From: Nanobdellota archaeon
GTDB taxonomy: Archaea; Nanobdellota; Nanobdellia; Pacearchaeales; UBA12030
NCBI GenBank assembly: GCA_018829485.1
Contig: JAHJTU010000086.1
Span: 1 to 33,061, forward strand
DNA: 33,061 nt
Direction: 5' to 3'
Part shown: in pieces, positions 1 through 7,535 of the stretch
Position numbering within the stretch: position 1 is the stretch's first letter
How the letters are laid out: each line of letters begins with the position of its first letter
Program-made: the position numbers and the translations under genes
The notes under the pieces: generated by a model
Told to the model about the DNA's origin: nothing
The model's input: only the letters and a program-made list of their open reading frames with translations
Database searches by the model: none

Positions 1-183
1 TCTTCAATGTACATGTCTTTATTAGACAAAATTCCTTGTTGTATTGTTACAAGGGATTCAGATGTTCCTAGAATATTAAAAGTAACAAAAGAGAAAGTAG
101 AAGATTTTGAAAATAATTTAGTTAGGGTTTATCTTAAAATTCCTGATGACATTGGATATTATTCTGACGTAACTAATTCTTAG
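1..183 (+). CDS. C-terminal end of an unrecognised protein (truncated by window start)
   Basis: An open frame runs from base 1 to a TAG at 181-183 and gives the last 60 residues of a protein that begins outside the window. It contains IPCCIVTRDSDVPRILKV and ends KIPDDIGYYSDVTNS. I do not recognise the family. The piece is soluble in character, with mixed charge and no membrane segment. It is followed by a 133-bp gap holding TATA-like sequences before the next plus-strand gene. The coding call rests only on the uninterrupted frame and a normal amino-acid mix, so it is moderately sure. Confidence 0.55.
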   Translation, partial: SSMYMSLLDKIPCCIVTRDSDVPRILKVTKEKVEDFENNLVRVYLKIPDDIGYYSDVTNS

Positions 184-284
184 ACTAATTATTTAGATAA
201 ACAAAAGAAAAAAACCCACCCTTACTATCCTTTAAATATTTATATACCTTCGTATTTCAAAACACCTATTTTATTACGATTTTG

Positions 285-293
285 TTTATATAT
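285..293 (+). promoter_or_regulatory. TATA box for the asparagine synthetase-like gene
   Basis: TTTATATAT is centred about 27 nt before the ATG at 317, the spacing expected for a leaderless archaeal transcript. A second AT-rich TATA-like tract lies at about 231-247. The position supports the ATG at 317 rather than the TTG at 296. Confidence 0.55.
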
Positions 294-316
294 CTTTGAA
301 ACATTTTATTTTTTTA

Positions 317-1378
317 ATGGAAAAAAACTTAGTTGATAGATTAAAAGAAGCAAGACAGGGTGATTTATTAGGTAGTAAGGAATTAAAAGCAATAGCAAAA
401 GTTGAGTCTGCAGTTCTTAGAGGATTTAGAAACTATTGTGAAAGTGAGGGCTTTGAAGAACTTATAGTTCCGCATATGACTGCTGCAACAGGTGCTTGTG
501 AGAATTTTTTAACTGTATTTCCTGTTGAGTATTTTGGAAAAACAGCTTATTTATCCCAAACAGGACAGTTGTATCTTGAAGCATTTGTTCCTAGCATGAG
601 AAAAGTATGTTGTGCAGGGTCAAGTTTTAGAAAAGAACCTGATGTAGATAATAGGCATTTAGTTGAATTTCCCTTACTTGAGATAGAAGAAGCAGATATT
701 ACTTTGGATGTACTAAAAGATAGAATTTCTGGAATAGTTAATTCAATGATAACAAGTGTAGGAGAGAGATGCGGTTCAGAATTAAGTTTGTTAGATATAG
801 ACAGCAAATGGCTTGGACATTTAACCCCACCATATAATTCAATAACTTATGGAAAAGCTATTGAAACCTTAAATAAATATGACTATGATTTGAAATGGGG
901 CAATGACTTGAAATCAAAACATGAACATAAACTTATAGAGATAAATGAAGGTATGCCTTTATTTGTTACACATTATCCGCAAGAGATAAAGTTTTTTAAT
1001 ATGAGGCAGAACAGAGACAATCCTTTAATTGTTAATAGCGCAGATTTTCTTTTTCCCTATGGTGGAGAAGCTGTTGGTGCTGCTGAACGTGAAGAAGATT
1101 ACTCTATTTTAGAAAAACGGTTGTATGAATCAAAGATGTTGGAATTAATGTGTGAAGCAATTAAACAAGAACCCGGAGAATTTGCAAATAAACCTATTAG
1201 AGAATTAAAAGAAGAAGGGATTAATAGATTTAGGTGGTACTTGGATTTGGTTAAACAATCTCCTGTAAGACATGCAGGTTGCGGAATTGGAATGAATAGA
1301 ATTGTTCAGGGAATTTTGAAGTGTCCAGATATAAGGGCTTCAACAATATATCCATTGAATAGAAAAACCCTAATGTAA
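317..1378 (+). CDS. Asparagine synthetase / AsxRS-like class II synthetase core
   Basis: This 353-residue protein is a class II aminoacyl-tRNA synthetase core of the Asp/Asn branch. Motif 2 is seen as FRKEPDVDNRHLVEF at about residues 105-119 and motif 3 as GCGIGMNRIVQG near residue 320. The N-terminal OB-fold that binds the anticodon in AspRS and AsnRS is absent, because the catalytic fold starts almost at once. That layout fits the archaeal AsnRS-like asparagine synthetases (AS-AR), which make Asn from Asp with ATP. A paralogue with another ligand cannot be excluded, and the protein is somewhat longer than I recall for AS-AR. The start is taken at the ATG at 317, placed by the TATA box at 285-293; a TTG at 296 would add seven residues. 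It converges on the ERCC4 nuclease gene across a T-rich gap. Confidence 0.75.
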   Translation: MEKNLVDRLKEARQGDLLGSKELKAIAKVESAVLRGFRNYCESEGFEELIVPHMTAATGACENFLTVFPVEYFGKTAYLSQTGQLYLEAFVPSMRKVCCAGSSFRKEPDVDNRHLVEFPLLEIEEADITLDVLKDRISGIVNSMITSVGERCGSELSLLDIDSKWLGHLTPPYNSITYGKAIETLNKYDYDLKWGNDLKSKHEHKLIEINEGMPLFVTHYPQEIKFFNMRQNRDNPLIVNSADFLFPYGGEAVGAAEREEDYSILEKRLYESKMLELMCEAIKQEPGEFANKPIRELKEEGINRFRWYLDLVKQSPVRHAGCGIGMNRIVQGILKCPDIRASTIYPLNRKTLM

Positions 1379-1388
1379 TTACCATAAC

Positions 1389-1412
1389 TTTTTTTCTTTT
1401 TTTATTTTTATT
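1389..1412 (+). terminator. T-rich terminator between convergent genes
   Basis: A run of almost pure T on the plus strand starts 11 nt after the stop at 1378. Oligo-T without a hairpin is the usual archaeal termination signal. It just overlaps the stop of the minus-strand nuclease gene. Confidence 0.5.
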
Positions 1413-2040
1413 CCCTATAAATCTCTTCAAAGATGTTTTTGATGATTTTGGCTTTTTTATTTCCTATTTTTTCAACTTCTGCAAGTTCTTGCTCAGTTGC
1501 ATTTGCAATTGCTTTTACTGTTTTGAATTTCTTTAGTAATGCTTTTGCTAAAGATGGTCCTACACTTGGCAAACCTTCAAGAATTATTTGTTGTTGTTCT
1601 GCCATTGTGTAAGCTTTCTTTTTGAATTTTAATCCATTCTCTGTTTTTCCTTTTTCAATTCTTTTTTGCAATGAAACAATAAACTCTGCTGTTTCATCAT
1701 AATCACTAGTAAATACTACTGGAATTTCATAATCTAACATAATACTAAGAAGCATTCCTCTTATTGCATTGGGATTGAAATTATTATATTCTGTTTTATA
1801 CAAATCACCTTCTACAATTACTAATGCTTTCTTGAATTGCTTTAATTCTTCAATTTGCCTGAATAATCTTTTATTTACCATAGAATTAATAAAATCAGAA
1901 GCAGTCTTCCTTTCAATTGCAACTTCTCCAATAATATAATCTGCAATAGGCAGTCTTTGGAATTCTATTTTTCCTCCAAGATTTACTATTTCATGTGCAA
2001 CAAGGCTATTTTTCTCTCTTTTATCAACAAGTATTTTCAT
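1408..2040 (-). CDS. ERCC4/XPF-type structure-specific nuclease (stand-alone Hef nuclease half)
   Basis: This 210-residue protein has an ERCC4 nuclease domain followed by a tandem helix-hairpin-helix (HhH2) domain. The catalytic pattern is visible as D34, then E43-R44-K45 in AIERKTASDF with D49. The HhH segment includes LEGLPSVGPSLAKALLKKF at about residues 150-170. In Euryarchaeota such as Pyrococcus this domain is fused behind the Hef helicase; here the helicase is separate at 5616-7160 on the same strand. The expected role is cutting forked or flap DNA at stalled forks. An ATG at 2067 would add nine polar residues. I prefer 2040 because the conserved domain begins exactly there (MKILVDKRE) and AGGA lies just upstream. 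The gene follows the phosphoesterase gene by 47 bp and probably shares its transcript. Confidence 0.88.
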   Translation of the reverse strand: MKILVDKREKNSLVAHEIVNLGGKIEFQRLPIADYIIGEVAIERKTASDFINSMVNKRLFRQIEELKQFKKALVIVEGDLYKTEYNNFNPNAIRGMLLSIMLDYEIPVVFTSDYDETAEFIVSLQKRIEKGKTENGLKFKKKAYTMAEQQQIILEGLPSVGPSLAKALLKKFKTVKAIANATEQELAEVEKIGNKKAKIIKNIFEEIYRE

Positions 2041-2087
2041 TTTCTTTTCCTGGTTTTGCTCTTCCATTTTATTGCTTTGTTTTAAAA

Positions 2088-2456
2088 TTATTGTTTTGTT
2101 TTAAAAAATAACCAATTCTTTTCTCTGAATTTTATTAATGCATATTTTCCTTTCAATTTATTGCCTTTAATTTCTATAAGAATTTTTTTTGGTGTTTTTT
2201 CAAGTAGTATGTAAGTTCCCTTATCCCATATTTTTACTGTTCCTTTTCCATAACCTTCTTTTATTTCTCCTTGAAATGATGCATATCCAAGAGAATGATC
2301 TGCAACTTGCACTGCCAATCTTTTTTCTCCTATTTTTACTGATGGTTTTTTTGGAACAGCCCAGCTCTTTAATTTATTTCCAAATTGCAATCTTAAATCA
2401 TAATGTGCTTTTTTAGACCTGTGAAATTGTATTACATATACTCTATTTTGCATCAT
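2088..2456 (-). CDS. LigD-type DNA 3'-phosphoesterase (PE domain protein)
   Basis: A 122-residue stand-alone homologue of the phosphoesterase module of bacterial LigD, which trims 3'-phosphate or ribonucleotide ends before ligation. Putative metal and catalytic residues are in place: H12 and H18 in QFHRSKKAHYDLRL, with D20 and R22, and H54 in VADHSLGY. KSWAVPKKPS and GTVKIWDKGTY are also typical of the family. Length fits the minimal domain. Two consecutive ATG codons (2456, 2453) lie inside the end of the upstream endonuclease gene, which stops at 2443, so translation is probably coupled. An upstream in-frame ATG at 2486 looks like read-back into the endonuclease frame. The gene precedes the ERCC4 nuclease, giving a two-gene repair unit. 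A remnant resembling the N-terminus of a PE gene lies beyond the endonuclease at 3503-3598. Confidence 0.85.
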   Translation of the reverse strand: MMQNRVYVIQFHRSKKAHYDLRLQFGNKLKSWAVPKKPSVKIGEKRLAVQVADHSLGYASFQGEIKEGYGKGTVKIWDKGTYILLEKTPKKILIEIKGNKLKGKYALIKFREKNWLFFKTKQ

Positions 2457-3510
2457 TTTTATTTTTATGGTAATGTAATCTCGCATTTAATCTTTTTCTT
2501 TCTTTTGCTTCTTCAGACTCATTATCTTTCCATTTATATTCATAACATTTTATTGGTGATGGACCAATATAATTTAAAAATTTATTTGCATCGGATTTTT
2601 TTATGGCCAGTTCATATCTATAATTTACTTTACATATTCTTATTTGAATATTTAATTCTTTCTCAATAAGATTTTTCAAAAAATAAATATCTTTTTTATT
2701 AAAAGCATCTAAACAAAGTTTTATTTCTCTATAAAAATTCCCATCACAGAGATAACATTGGAGTAAGAGATCTCTATTTATTATGATCTCTTTTGGAATT
2801 CCTTTTTTTCCTCTTTTATACCATTTATCCCTAAATAACTCAAAAGTTTTATACCGCCTTGTTTGTAAAAAATGTTGATTATACCCTTTATTTTTACATC
2901 GTTCATCTTTAATCCATCTAGAATGTATTGGACTAGAAAGAATATTCATATGAGATAATCTTGTTAAAATATATACTAAATATTCTTTATGTTTACAGGC
3001 TTGAGATAATGATCTTGGTAATATATTATCTTTTCTTTTTGGGATAGAAGCATCTCCAAGAAGCAAACCATCTATAAAAGATATGGTTTCTTTATTTAAA
3101 TTAAATTCTTTTGGAGGGTACTTGAGATTTATTTGATATTTGGAATTTCTTATCTTTATCTTATATTTTTTTAAATATCTTTTAACTGTTCCACGATCAA
3201 TTTTTAATTCCTTAGAAATATCTTTTATTCCTTTTTTATTTTTTATATACTCTTTTAGTAAATATTGTTTTGTTAATAATTTAGTGTATTTATATTTTCC
3301 ACCCAAAGAAGAAATAGTTGCTTGCTCTTTATGAGATCTTAAAGGGATGTTGTAGAAATGTAAATAATATCTTATTGTATTCCAGTCTTTTTTAAACTTT
3401 TTTTGTAATTGTGAAATAGAACTCTTATTTTGAAAGTATTCTTTTTTAAGAAGTTCTTTAGTTAATTCGTTTTTGTATCTCAATAATTTTGGATTTCGAT
3501 TTTTATACAT
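2443..3510 (-). CDS. LAGLIDADG homing endonuclease with two N-terminal HTH repeats
   Basis: This 355-residue protein has two LAGLIDADG-type helices, seen as FIDGLLLGDAS and LLLQCYLCDGNF, each with the acidic residue that binds metal at the dimer-like interface. Before them are two similar basic repeats, ELLKKEYFQNKSSISQLQKK and KQYLLKEYIKNKKGIKDISK, each followed by a putative recognition helix (KDWNTIRYYL, IDRGTVKRYL). These resemble HTH DNA-binding modules. The expected activity is cutting of a long DNA target. The ATG at 3510 is chosen because a strong TATA tract at 3531-3548 lies about 25 nt upstream; an in-frame ATG at 3555 would lie beyond that TATA box. The 3' end overlaps the phosphoesterase start by 14 nt. 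I see no intein or group I intron splice elements, so it looks free-standing. Confidence 0.82.
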   Translation of the reverse strand: MYKNRNPKLLRYKNELTKELLKKEYFQNKSSISQLQKKFKKDWNTIRYYLHFYNIPLRSHKEQATISSLGGKYKYTKLLTKQYLLKEYIKNKKGIKDISKELKIDRGTVKRYLKKYKIKIRNSKYQINLKYPPKEFNLNKETISFIDGLLLGDASIPKRKDNILPRSLSQACKHKEYLVYILTRLSHMNILSSPIHSRWIKDERCKNKGYNQHFLQTRRYKTFELFRDKWYKRGKKGIPKEIIINRDLLLQCYLCDGNFYREIKLCLDAFNKKDIYFLKNLIEKELNIQIRICKVNYRYELAIKKSDANKFLNYIGPSPIKCYEYKWKDNESEEAKERKRLNARLHYHKNKNDAK

Positions 3511-3598
3511 AATATAACAAAGAAAATAGAATATATAAATATTTATATCCTGCATGTATTAACATTGCATGATGTTCATGAATTACATATTTTGCCAT
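3503..3598 (-). pseudogene. Apparent N-terminal remnant of a LigD-phosphoesterase gene
   Basis: A 31-codon frame starts at the ATG at 3598 and reads MAKYVIHEHHAMLIH, then loses any family resemblance and stops at 3503-3505. The opening matches the N-terminal pattern of LigD phosphoesterase domains (hydrophobic strand, H-x-H-x-A, then H six residues after the first catalytic His). A TATA-like CTTTATTA lies about 25 nt upstream. It is in a different frame from the endonuclease. I read it as the original start of the phosphoesterase gene, cut off when the endonuclease gene inserted. A chance match over 15 residues is possible. Confidence 0.45.
3531..3548 (-). promoter_or_regulatory. TATA promoter of the homing endonuclease gene
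   Basis: On the minus strand this reads ATATAAATATTTATATAT, about 25-35 nt before the ATG at 3510. It implies a leaderless transcript and argues against the longer start at 3555. Confidence 0.6.
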
Positions 3599-3619
3599 TT
3601 TCTTTTTATTAGTGTCTCT

Positions 3620-3628
3620 TTAATAAAG
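3620..3628 (-). promoter_or_regulatory. TATA-like element upstream of the phosphoesterase remnant
   Basis: The minus strand reads CTTTATTAA, 22-30 nt before the ATG at 3598, matching the leaderless spacing seen elsewhere in the window. It is weaker than the other TATA boxes. Confidence 0.35.
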
Positions 3629-3714
3629 TTTCAATAATTAAAAATGTAACTATGGTTATGAAAGTTAATATTCACAACACAAATCTACCTTAAGTAAAGG
3701 AAAAAATAGGAAAA

Positions 3715-3722
3715 TTTATATA
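3715..3722 (+). promoter_or_regulatory. TATA box for the 36-residue ORF and possibly the radical SAM gene
   Basis: TTTATATA stands 22-29 nt before the ATG at 3744. It is the clearest plus-strand promoter in the 365-bp stretch between the endonuclease and the radical SAM gene. Confidence 0.5.
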
Positions 3723-3743
3723 CTTAAAAAGATTAAAAGATAA

Positions 3744-3854
3744 ATGGAAAAATACAAAATTTCGAAAAGGATATCTGAAAAAGACTTAGAAAAAGCACTT
3801 AGTTTTTTAGAAAAAAAAAGAAAATTTCATACCCGGCGCACCTTATTAATTTGA
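3744..3854 (+). CDS. Small basic peptide (36 aa) upstream of the radical SAM gene
   Basis: The ORF starts MEKYKISKRISEKDLEKALS and ends FHTRRTLLI. It is highly charged, with about a third Lys or Arg and no Cys. Its ATG has a well-spaced TATA box, and its stop lies 20 nt before the radical SAM gene. It could be a small real gene, a precursor or leader for the radical SAM enzyme, or the broken start of a longer gene. The sequence alone does not decide. The 3' end contains a locally GC-rich patch (CCCGGCGCACC) unlike its surroundings, which may mark a junction. Confidence 0.35.
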   Translation: MEKYKISKRISEKDLEKALSFLEKKRKFHTRRTLLI

Positions 3855-3874
3855 TGCTTTTTATTCCTTTATAA

Positions 3875-5569
3875 ATGGGAAAAATTAAATTTAGACCAAT
3901 CCATGTTATTTGGCATATCACTAACTCTTGTTTTTTTAATTGCAAATATTGTTTTACTAATTCTTATCCAAACTACAATTCCCCACCAAAGAAATCACAT
4001 TTACAAACCATTGTAAAGAGGATAAATGAAAATAAGAGTATAAAAAATCTTTCAATAATTGGTGGAGAGCCACTTTTAATTAATGAGCTCCCAGAAGTAA
4101 TCGAAAATTTAAGGAAGGACATATCTGTTAATATTGATTCTACTTTAATTGGAATTAAAGATAAATATGTTGATTCTTTTAAAAGGGTTTTATTCTCAAC
4201 AACTATTGATAGTATTGATGAATATATAAATACCAAAACAAGACCCAATCATTCATCAAAAGAAACAATAAAGAATATTGAATTTTTATTAAATAAAGGA
4301 ATAAGAGTACAGGTAGTTATAGTTGTGACAAAAAATAATGTAAAAACTATTGAAAAAACCGCAAGATTTTTATTGAATTTAGGTGTTGAAAGAATTTCGA
4401 TTAATCAAATCAGAATGGTTGGAAGAGCTCTCGATTTTGATTATGAATATTTTTATGATAATTCCAAAGAGATTAAAAATGATATTGCAACCCTGTTAAA
4501 AAGATTAATAAAAGAGTATAAAAAGTCTCGGGTTTTAGCAAATAATTGGTATTGTGATGAGATTTTTGATATTGGTTATGAACTTCCACCAACTTGTTCA
4601 TGCGCTCTTTTTAAAGTGTGTATTGATTGGAATGGTTATCTCTATCCTTGTGAATTGATGCCTTTCTACTGGAGAGAATTTGAAAAAGTATACAGGTTTA
4701 AGAGAATTAATTTAAAAAAAAGTTCTATTTCAGATATTTTTAATCACTCTTCACTTTTCAATTTTTTTAGAGAAAAAATCTTAATTTACCCTCCAACATG
4801 CAGTAAATGTGATTATAAGAAAAAATGCAATCATGGTTGTAGATTTTATTCCTTCTTGTTCTCTACAAATCTTTTATCTCAAGATCCTTTATGTAAAAAA
4901 TTTATTTCTCTTTACGATGTAATAGGATATCAAAATTATTCTCCATTCTCAAAACAAGGAATTAAAAGACTAAAAGGGGGGGTTGCAGATTATTTGAAAA
5001 AAAACAGTAAGATTCTTGGTAAAAATATATATGATATTGGTTGTGGTGGCGGGGTTTGGACATTTTATTTAGAAGATTTGGGTAAAAAATTAATAGGAAT
5101 TGATAATAATCAGATTATGATTCTAATAGCGCAAGATTATAAAAAATTACACCATAAGAAATCAGAATTTATTTTCTCAGACATATTAAATGTAAATTAT
5201 CAGAAATCAGATACTATTTTAATGTTGGACAATCTTGTTTTAATGTTTTCGAAAAAAGACCTAACTAATATTCTAGAAAAAATCAAGAATAAAACTAAAA
5301 GATTAATATTAGAACTTAATAAAAACAAATTAAAAGAAGGTGTGCAAGAATACACTTTTAATTCTTTCGACATAAGAGAGATTGTTTTAAGGAAGAATAA
5401 AAATATCTGTGAGAGAATCTTTCTGAACAAACAAACGGGCGCAGAATTCAAATTAAAAAATTATGATTGGACTAAAAGAGATCTAATTAATTTCCTAAAA
5501 AAACAAGGAGATGTCTTTGAAGATGAATCCAATAATTCTTATTTAATAAGATTGGATTTTCATCACTAA
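3875..5569 (+). CDS. Radical SAM-SPASM protein fused to a class I methyltransferase
   Basis: This 564-residue protein has two parts. The first is a radical SAM domain with the cluster motif C19-x3-C23-x2-C26 in NSCFFNCKYCF and the SAM-binding IIGGEPLL. A SPASM-like Cys-rich region follows: CSCALFKVC at about 240-248, and CSKCDYKKKCNHGC near 308-322 with a later Cys. The second part, from about residue 380, is a Rossmann methyltransferase with motif I as YDIGCGGGVW and an acidic ID at the end of strand 2. SPASM radical SAM enzymes modify peptides, proteins or sugars; the substrate here is unknown. The fusion suggests a modification followed by methylation. Upstream is a 36-residue ORF that might be a substrate. 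The gene lies between the two halves of the Hef system on the opposite strand, so it is likely an insertion. Confidence 0.85.
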   Translation: MGKIKFRPIHVIWHITNSCFFNCKYCFTNSYPNYNSPPKKSHLQTIVKRINENKSIKNLSIIGGEPLLINELPEVIENLRKDISVNIDSTLIGIKDKYVDSFKRVLFSTTIDSIDEYINTKTRPNHSSKETIKNIEFLLNKGIRVQVVIVVTKNNVKTIEKTARFLLNLGVERISINQIRMVGRALDFDYEYFYDNSKEIKNDIATLLKRLIKEYKKSRVLANNWYCDEIFDIGYELPPTCSCALFKVCIDWNGYLYPCELMPFYWREFEKVYRFKRINLKKSSISDIFNHSSLFNFFREKILIYPPTCSKCDYKKKCNHGCRFYSFLFSTNLLSQDPLCKKFISLYDVIGYQNYSPFSKQGIKRLKGGVADYLKKNSKILGKNIYDIGCGGGVWTFYLEDLGKKLIGIDNNQIMILIAQDYKKLHHKKSEFIFSDILNVNYQKSDTILMLDNLVLMFSKKDLTNILEKIKNKTKRLILELNKNKLKEGVQEYTFNSFDIREIVLRKNKNICERIFLNKQTGAEFKLKNYDWTKRDLINFLKKQGDVFEDESNNSYLIRLDFHH

Positions 5570-5615
5570 TAAAAAGATTAAACTAATTATTAAGTTTTTT
5601 ATCATTTCTCGTCTA

Positions 5616-7160
5616 TCATATTTCAAAATCATTAAGGTCTTTCTGCTTTTTATTCTTTTTTGCAAACTCTTCTTTTAATCCTTGCAAAATTCCATGCATT
5701 TTCTTTTCTTTGTGTCTTGCAGCATAGTAATAACTTTCATCTCTTGTTTTTACAGTTATTAATAAAATTAATTTTCCTGGTTTTAATCTTGCAGTTCTTC
5801 CTGCTCTTTGTATTTTTCTTATTACACTTGGAATTGATTCATAAAAAATCACAATATTAACTTCTGGTATATCTAATCCTTCTTCTCCTATTGATGTTGC
5901 TACAAGACAATTAATTTTTCCTTCTGAAAATTCTTTAATAATTTCCTGCTGTTCCTTTTGCTTCATTCCTTTATCTCCTCTTTGCCCAATAAAAATCTTG
6001 GATTTGATTTTTAATTTTCTTAATTCTTCATTTATTTTATCTACTGTATATCTATATTGAGCAAAAATCAATATTTTTTGAGTTGATTTTCTTAATTCTT
6101 TTTTTACAATTTCCAAAAGCTTCTTTAATTTTGGATGTTCTTCGTCATCAGAAAGATTTTTTATTTTAGCAAGAGCAAGCTGAAAATCTACATTTTTGAA
6201 AAGATTTTTTACTGCTTTTGTTTTTCCTGCTCTTTCATCAGCTTCTAATCCTTTAATATAACTTTTTAATGAGTGTATTGTTTGAGTTTCAAGTAATTCA
6301 ATTGCATGCTGTACTTTAAGAACCTCAGAAACAAGTGAAACACCTTTTAAGACATGAAAATGCTTGTTCCCAGAAAAAGATGCTCTCATAAGTTTTTGTT
6401 GAAGTTCAATAAATGTTCTTTTATTTATAACTTTTGTATACAATAATCCCCTGTTTCTTAATTCTTCAATTCTTTTTTCCAAAACTTTATGCAAATGTAT
6501 TCTTATATCTTTAAATTTCTCAGGCAATTCAACTTTTATTTGCTCTGTTTTTAATTCTTTGACATACTGTTTTACATCTTCACTTTCTCTTGTTCTTACT
6601 TCAACTTCCTGTATTCCCAAATTACTGCAAATTTGATTTATTCTAATAATATCACTTCCAGGAGATGCTGTTAATCCAAGAATTAAAGGATTTTTTGACT
6701 GTTCTTTGTAAATTTTTGCAACATAATTATAATCATAATTTTTTATACATCTGTGCGCTTCATCTTCTATAAGCAAGGAAAAATTTTCCAAATTCATTTT
6801 TCCATTTCTTAAATCATTTGCAACACATTGGGGTGTTGAAAATATAATTGTGGCAGAATTCCATATTAAATATCTGTTTTTAGGATTTATTTCTCCTGTA
6901 ACAAGTGTAAAATCATCTTCATCTAAACCTTCTATGTGTTTTTTGAATGTATTATAATGCTGGTTAGCTAATGGTTTTGTTGGAGCAAGTAAAAGTATTT
7001 GGGAACCCCTAATTTTATTTAATCTATCAATTGCAACAAGTATTGATATTGCTGTTTTTCCTAAACCAGTTGGCAGAACAACAAGAGTAAATTTATTTTT
7101 TGCATTATTTGCTATAATTTCTTGATATTCCCTTGGTATTAATCCCCTTATTTTTAGCAT
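5616..7160 (-). CDS. Hef/FANCM-type SF2 DNA helicase
   Basis: A 514-residue superfamily 2 helicase of the Hef/FANCM group. Visible motifs are the Q-like motif with PREYQ, Walker A PTGLGKT (30-36), IIFSTPQ, DEAH at about 131-134, GLTASPG, and in the second lobe ATSIGEEGLDIPEV and QRAGRTAR. The region between the lobes holds the long helical insertion typical of Hef. Length equals the helicase half of fused euryarchaeal Hef, so the nuclease half is missing; a stand-alone ERCC4 nuclease is encoded at 1408-2040. It probably remodels stalled replication forks with that nuclease as partner. The C-terminus is Lys/Glu-rich and ends KDLNDFEI, which may be an interaction tail. It is divergent from the small membrane protein gene at 7233. 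Confidence 0.9.
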   Translation of the reverse strand: MLKIRGLIPREYQEIIANNAKNKFTLVVLPTGLGKTAISILVAIDRLNKIRGSQILLLAPTKPLANQHYNTFKKHIEGLDEDDFTLVTGEINPKNRYLIWNSATIIFSTPQCVANDLRNGKMNLENFSLLIEDEAHRCIKNYDYNYVAKIYKEQSKNPLILGLTASPGSDIIRINQICSNLGIQEVEVRTRESEDVKQYVKELKTEQIKVELPEKFKDIRIHLHKVLEKRIEELRNRGLLYTKVINKRTFIELQQKLMRASFSGNKHFHVLKGVSLVSEVLKVQHAIELLETQTIHSLKSYIKGLEADERAGKTKAVKNLFKNVDFQLALAKIKNLSDDEEHPKLKKLLEIVKKELRKSTQKILIFAQYRYTVDKINEELRKLKIKSKIFIGQRGDKGMKQKEQQEIIKEFSEGKINCLVATSIGEEGLDIPEVNIVIFYESIPSVIRKIQRAGRTARLKPGKLILLITVKTRDESYYYAARHKEKKMHGILQGLKEEFAKKNKKQKDLNDFEI

Positions 7161-7202
7161 CTTTTATATTGTATTTGAAAGTTTTTATTTGTTTTTATAA
7201 AA

Positions 7203-7210
7203 ATTTATAA
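7203..7210 (+). promoter_or_regulatory. TATA box in the divergent Hef / membrane protein intergenic region
   Basis: TTTATAAG lies 23-30 nt before the ATG at 7233. The 72-bp gap must also hold the promoter of the Hef helicase; a possible minus-strand TATA is TTATAAAAA near 7192-7200. Confidence 0.5.
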
Positions 7211-7232
7211 GTTTTTCTTACCTTTATTTAAC

Positions 7233-7508
7233 ATGATAAAGCTCTTTGGATTCCTTGATTTTGTATCTGCTATTTTACTTCTACTTGTATTTCTCAAAGC
7301 ACTTGATCCAATTTGGCTTATTTTTCCAGCTGGTTATCTATTGATTAAAGGATGGGTATTTTTAATGATAAGCAAGGATATTGCAAGTATAATTGATTTT
7401 GTTTTGGGATTGCTTTTGTTTGTGTTTATTTTTGTAGAAATGCCAGTAATAATTTTTGTTGTTTTATTAATATGGTTAATACAAAAAGCTGCTTTTTCTT
7501 TCTTCTAA
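7233..7508 (+). CDS. Small integral membrane protein (91 aa)
   Basis: Nearly the whole protein is hydrophobic, with three to four predicted membrane helices separated by short loops such as ALDPIW, LIKGW and SKDIAS. I do not recognise a family and see no catalytic motif. The ATG at 7233 has a TATA box at leaderless distance and no competing start. It ends 28 bp from the convergent M50-like gene. The function is unknown; transport or a structural membrane role are only possibilities. Confidence 0.6.
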   Translation: MIKLFGFLDFVSAILLLLVFLKALDPIWLIFPAGYLLIKGWVFLMISKDIASIIDFVLGLLLFVFIFVEMPVIIFVVLLIWLIQKAAFSFF

Positions 7509-7535
7509 TTCTTTTTTTGATATTGCTTCTGGCTT

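Noticed and set aside
2189..2669. Plus-strand hydrophobic ORFs opposite the phosphoesterase and endonuclease genes
   Set aside because: They are antisense shadows of well-supported minus-strand genes, rich in Phe/Leu from reversed Lys/Glu codons, with no promoter.
2443..3510. Endonuclease as part of an intein or group I intron
   Set aside because: There are no intein splice blocks (Cys/Ser start, HN-Cys end) and no in-frame host protein, and I see no intron core elements; a free-standing gene fits better.
3511..3555. Longer start for the homing endonuclease at 3555
   Set aside because: The TATA tract at 3531-3548 falls within the extension and fits the ATG at 3510.
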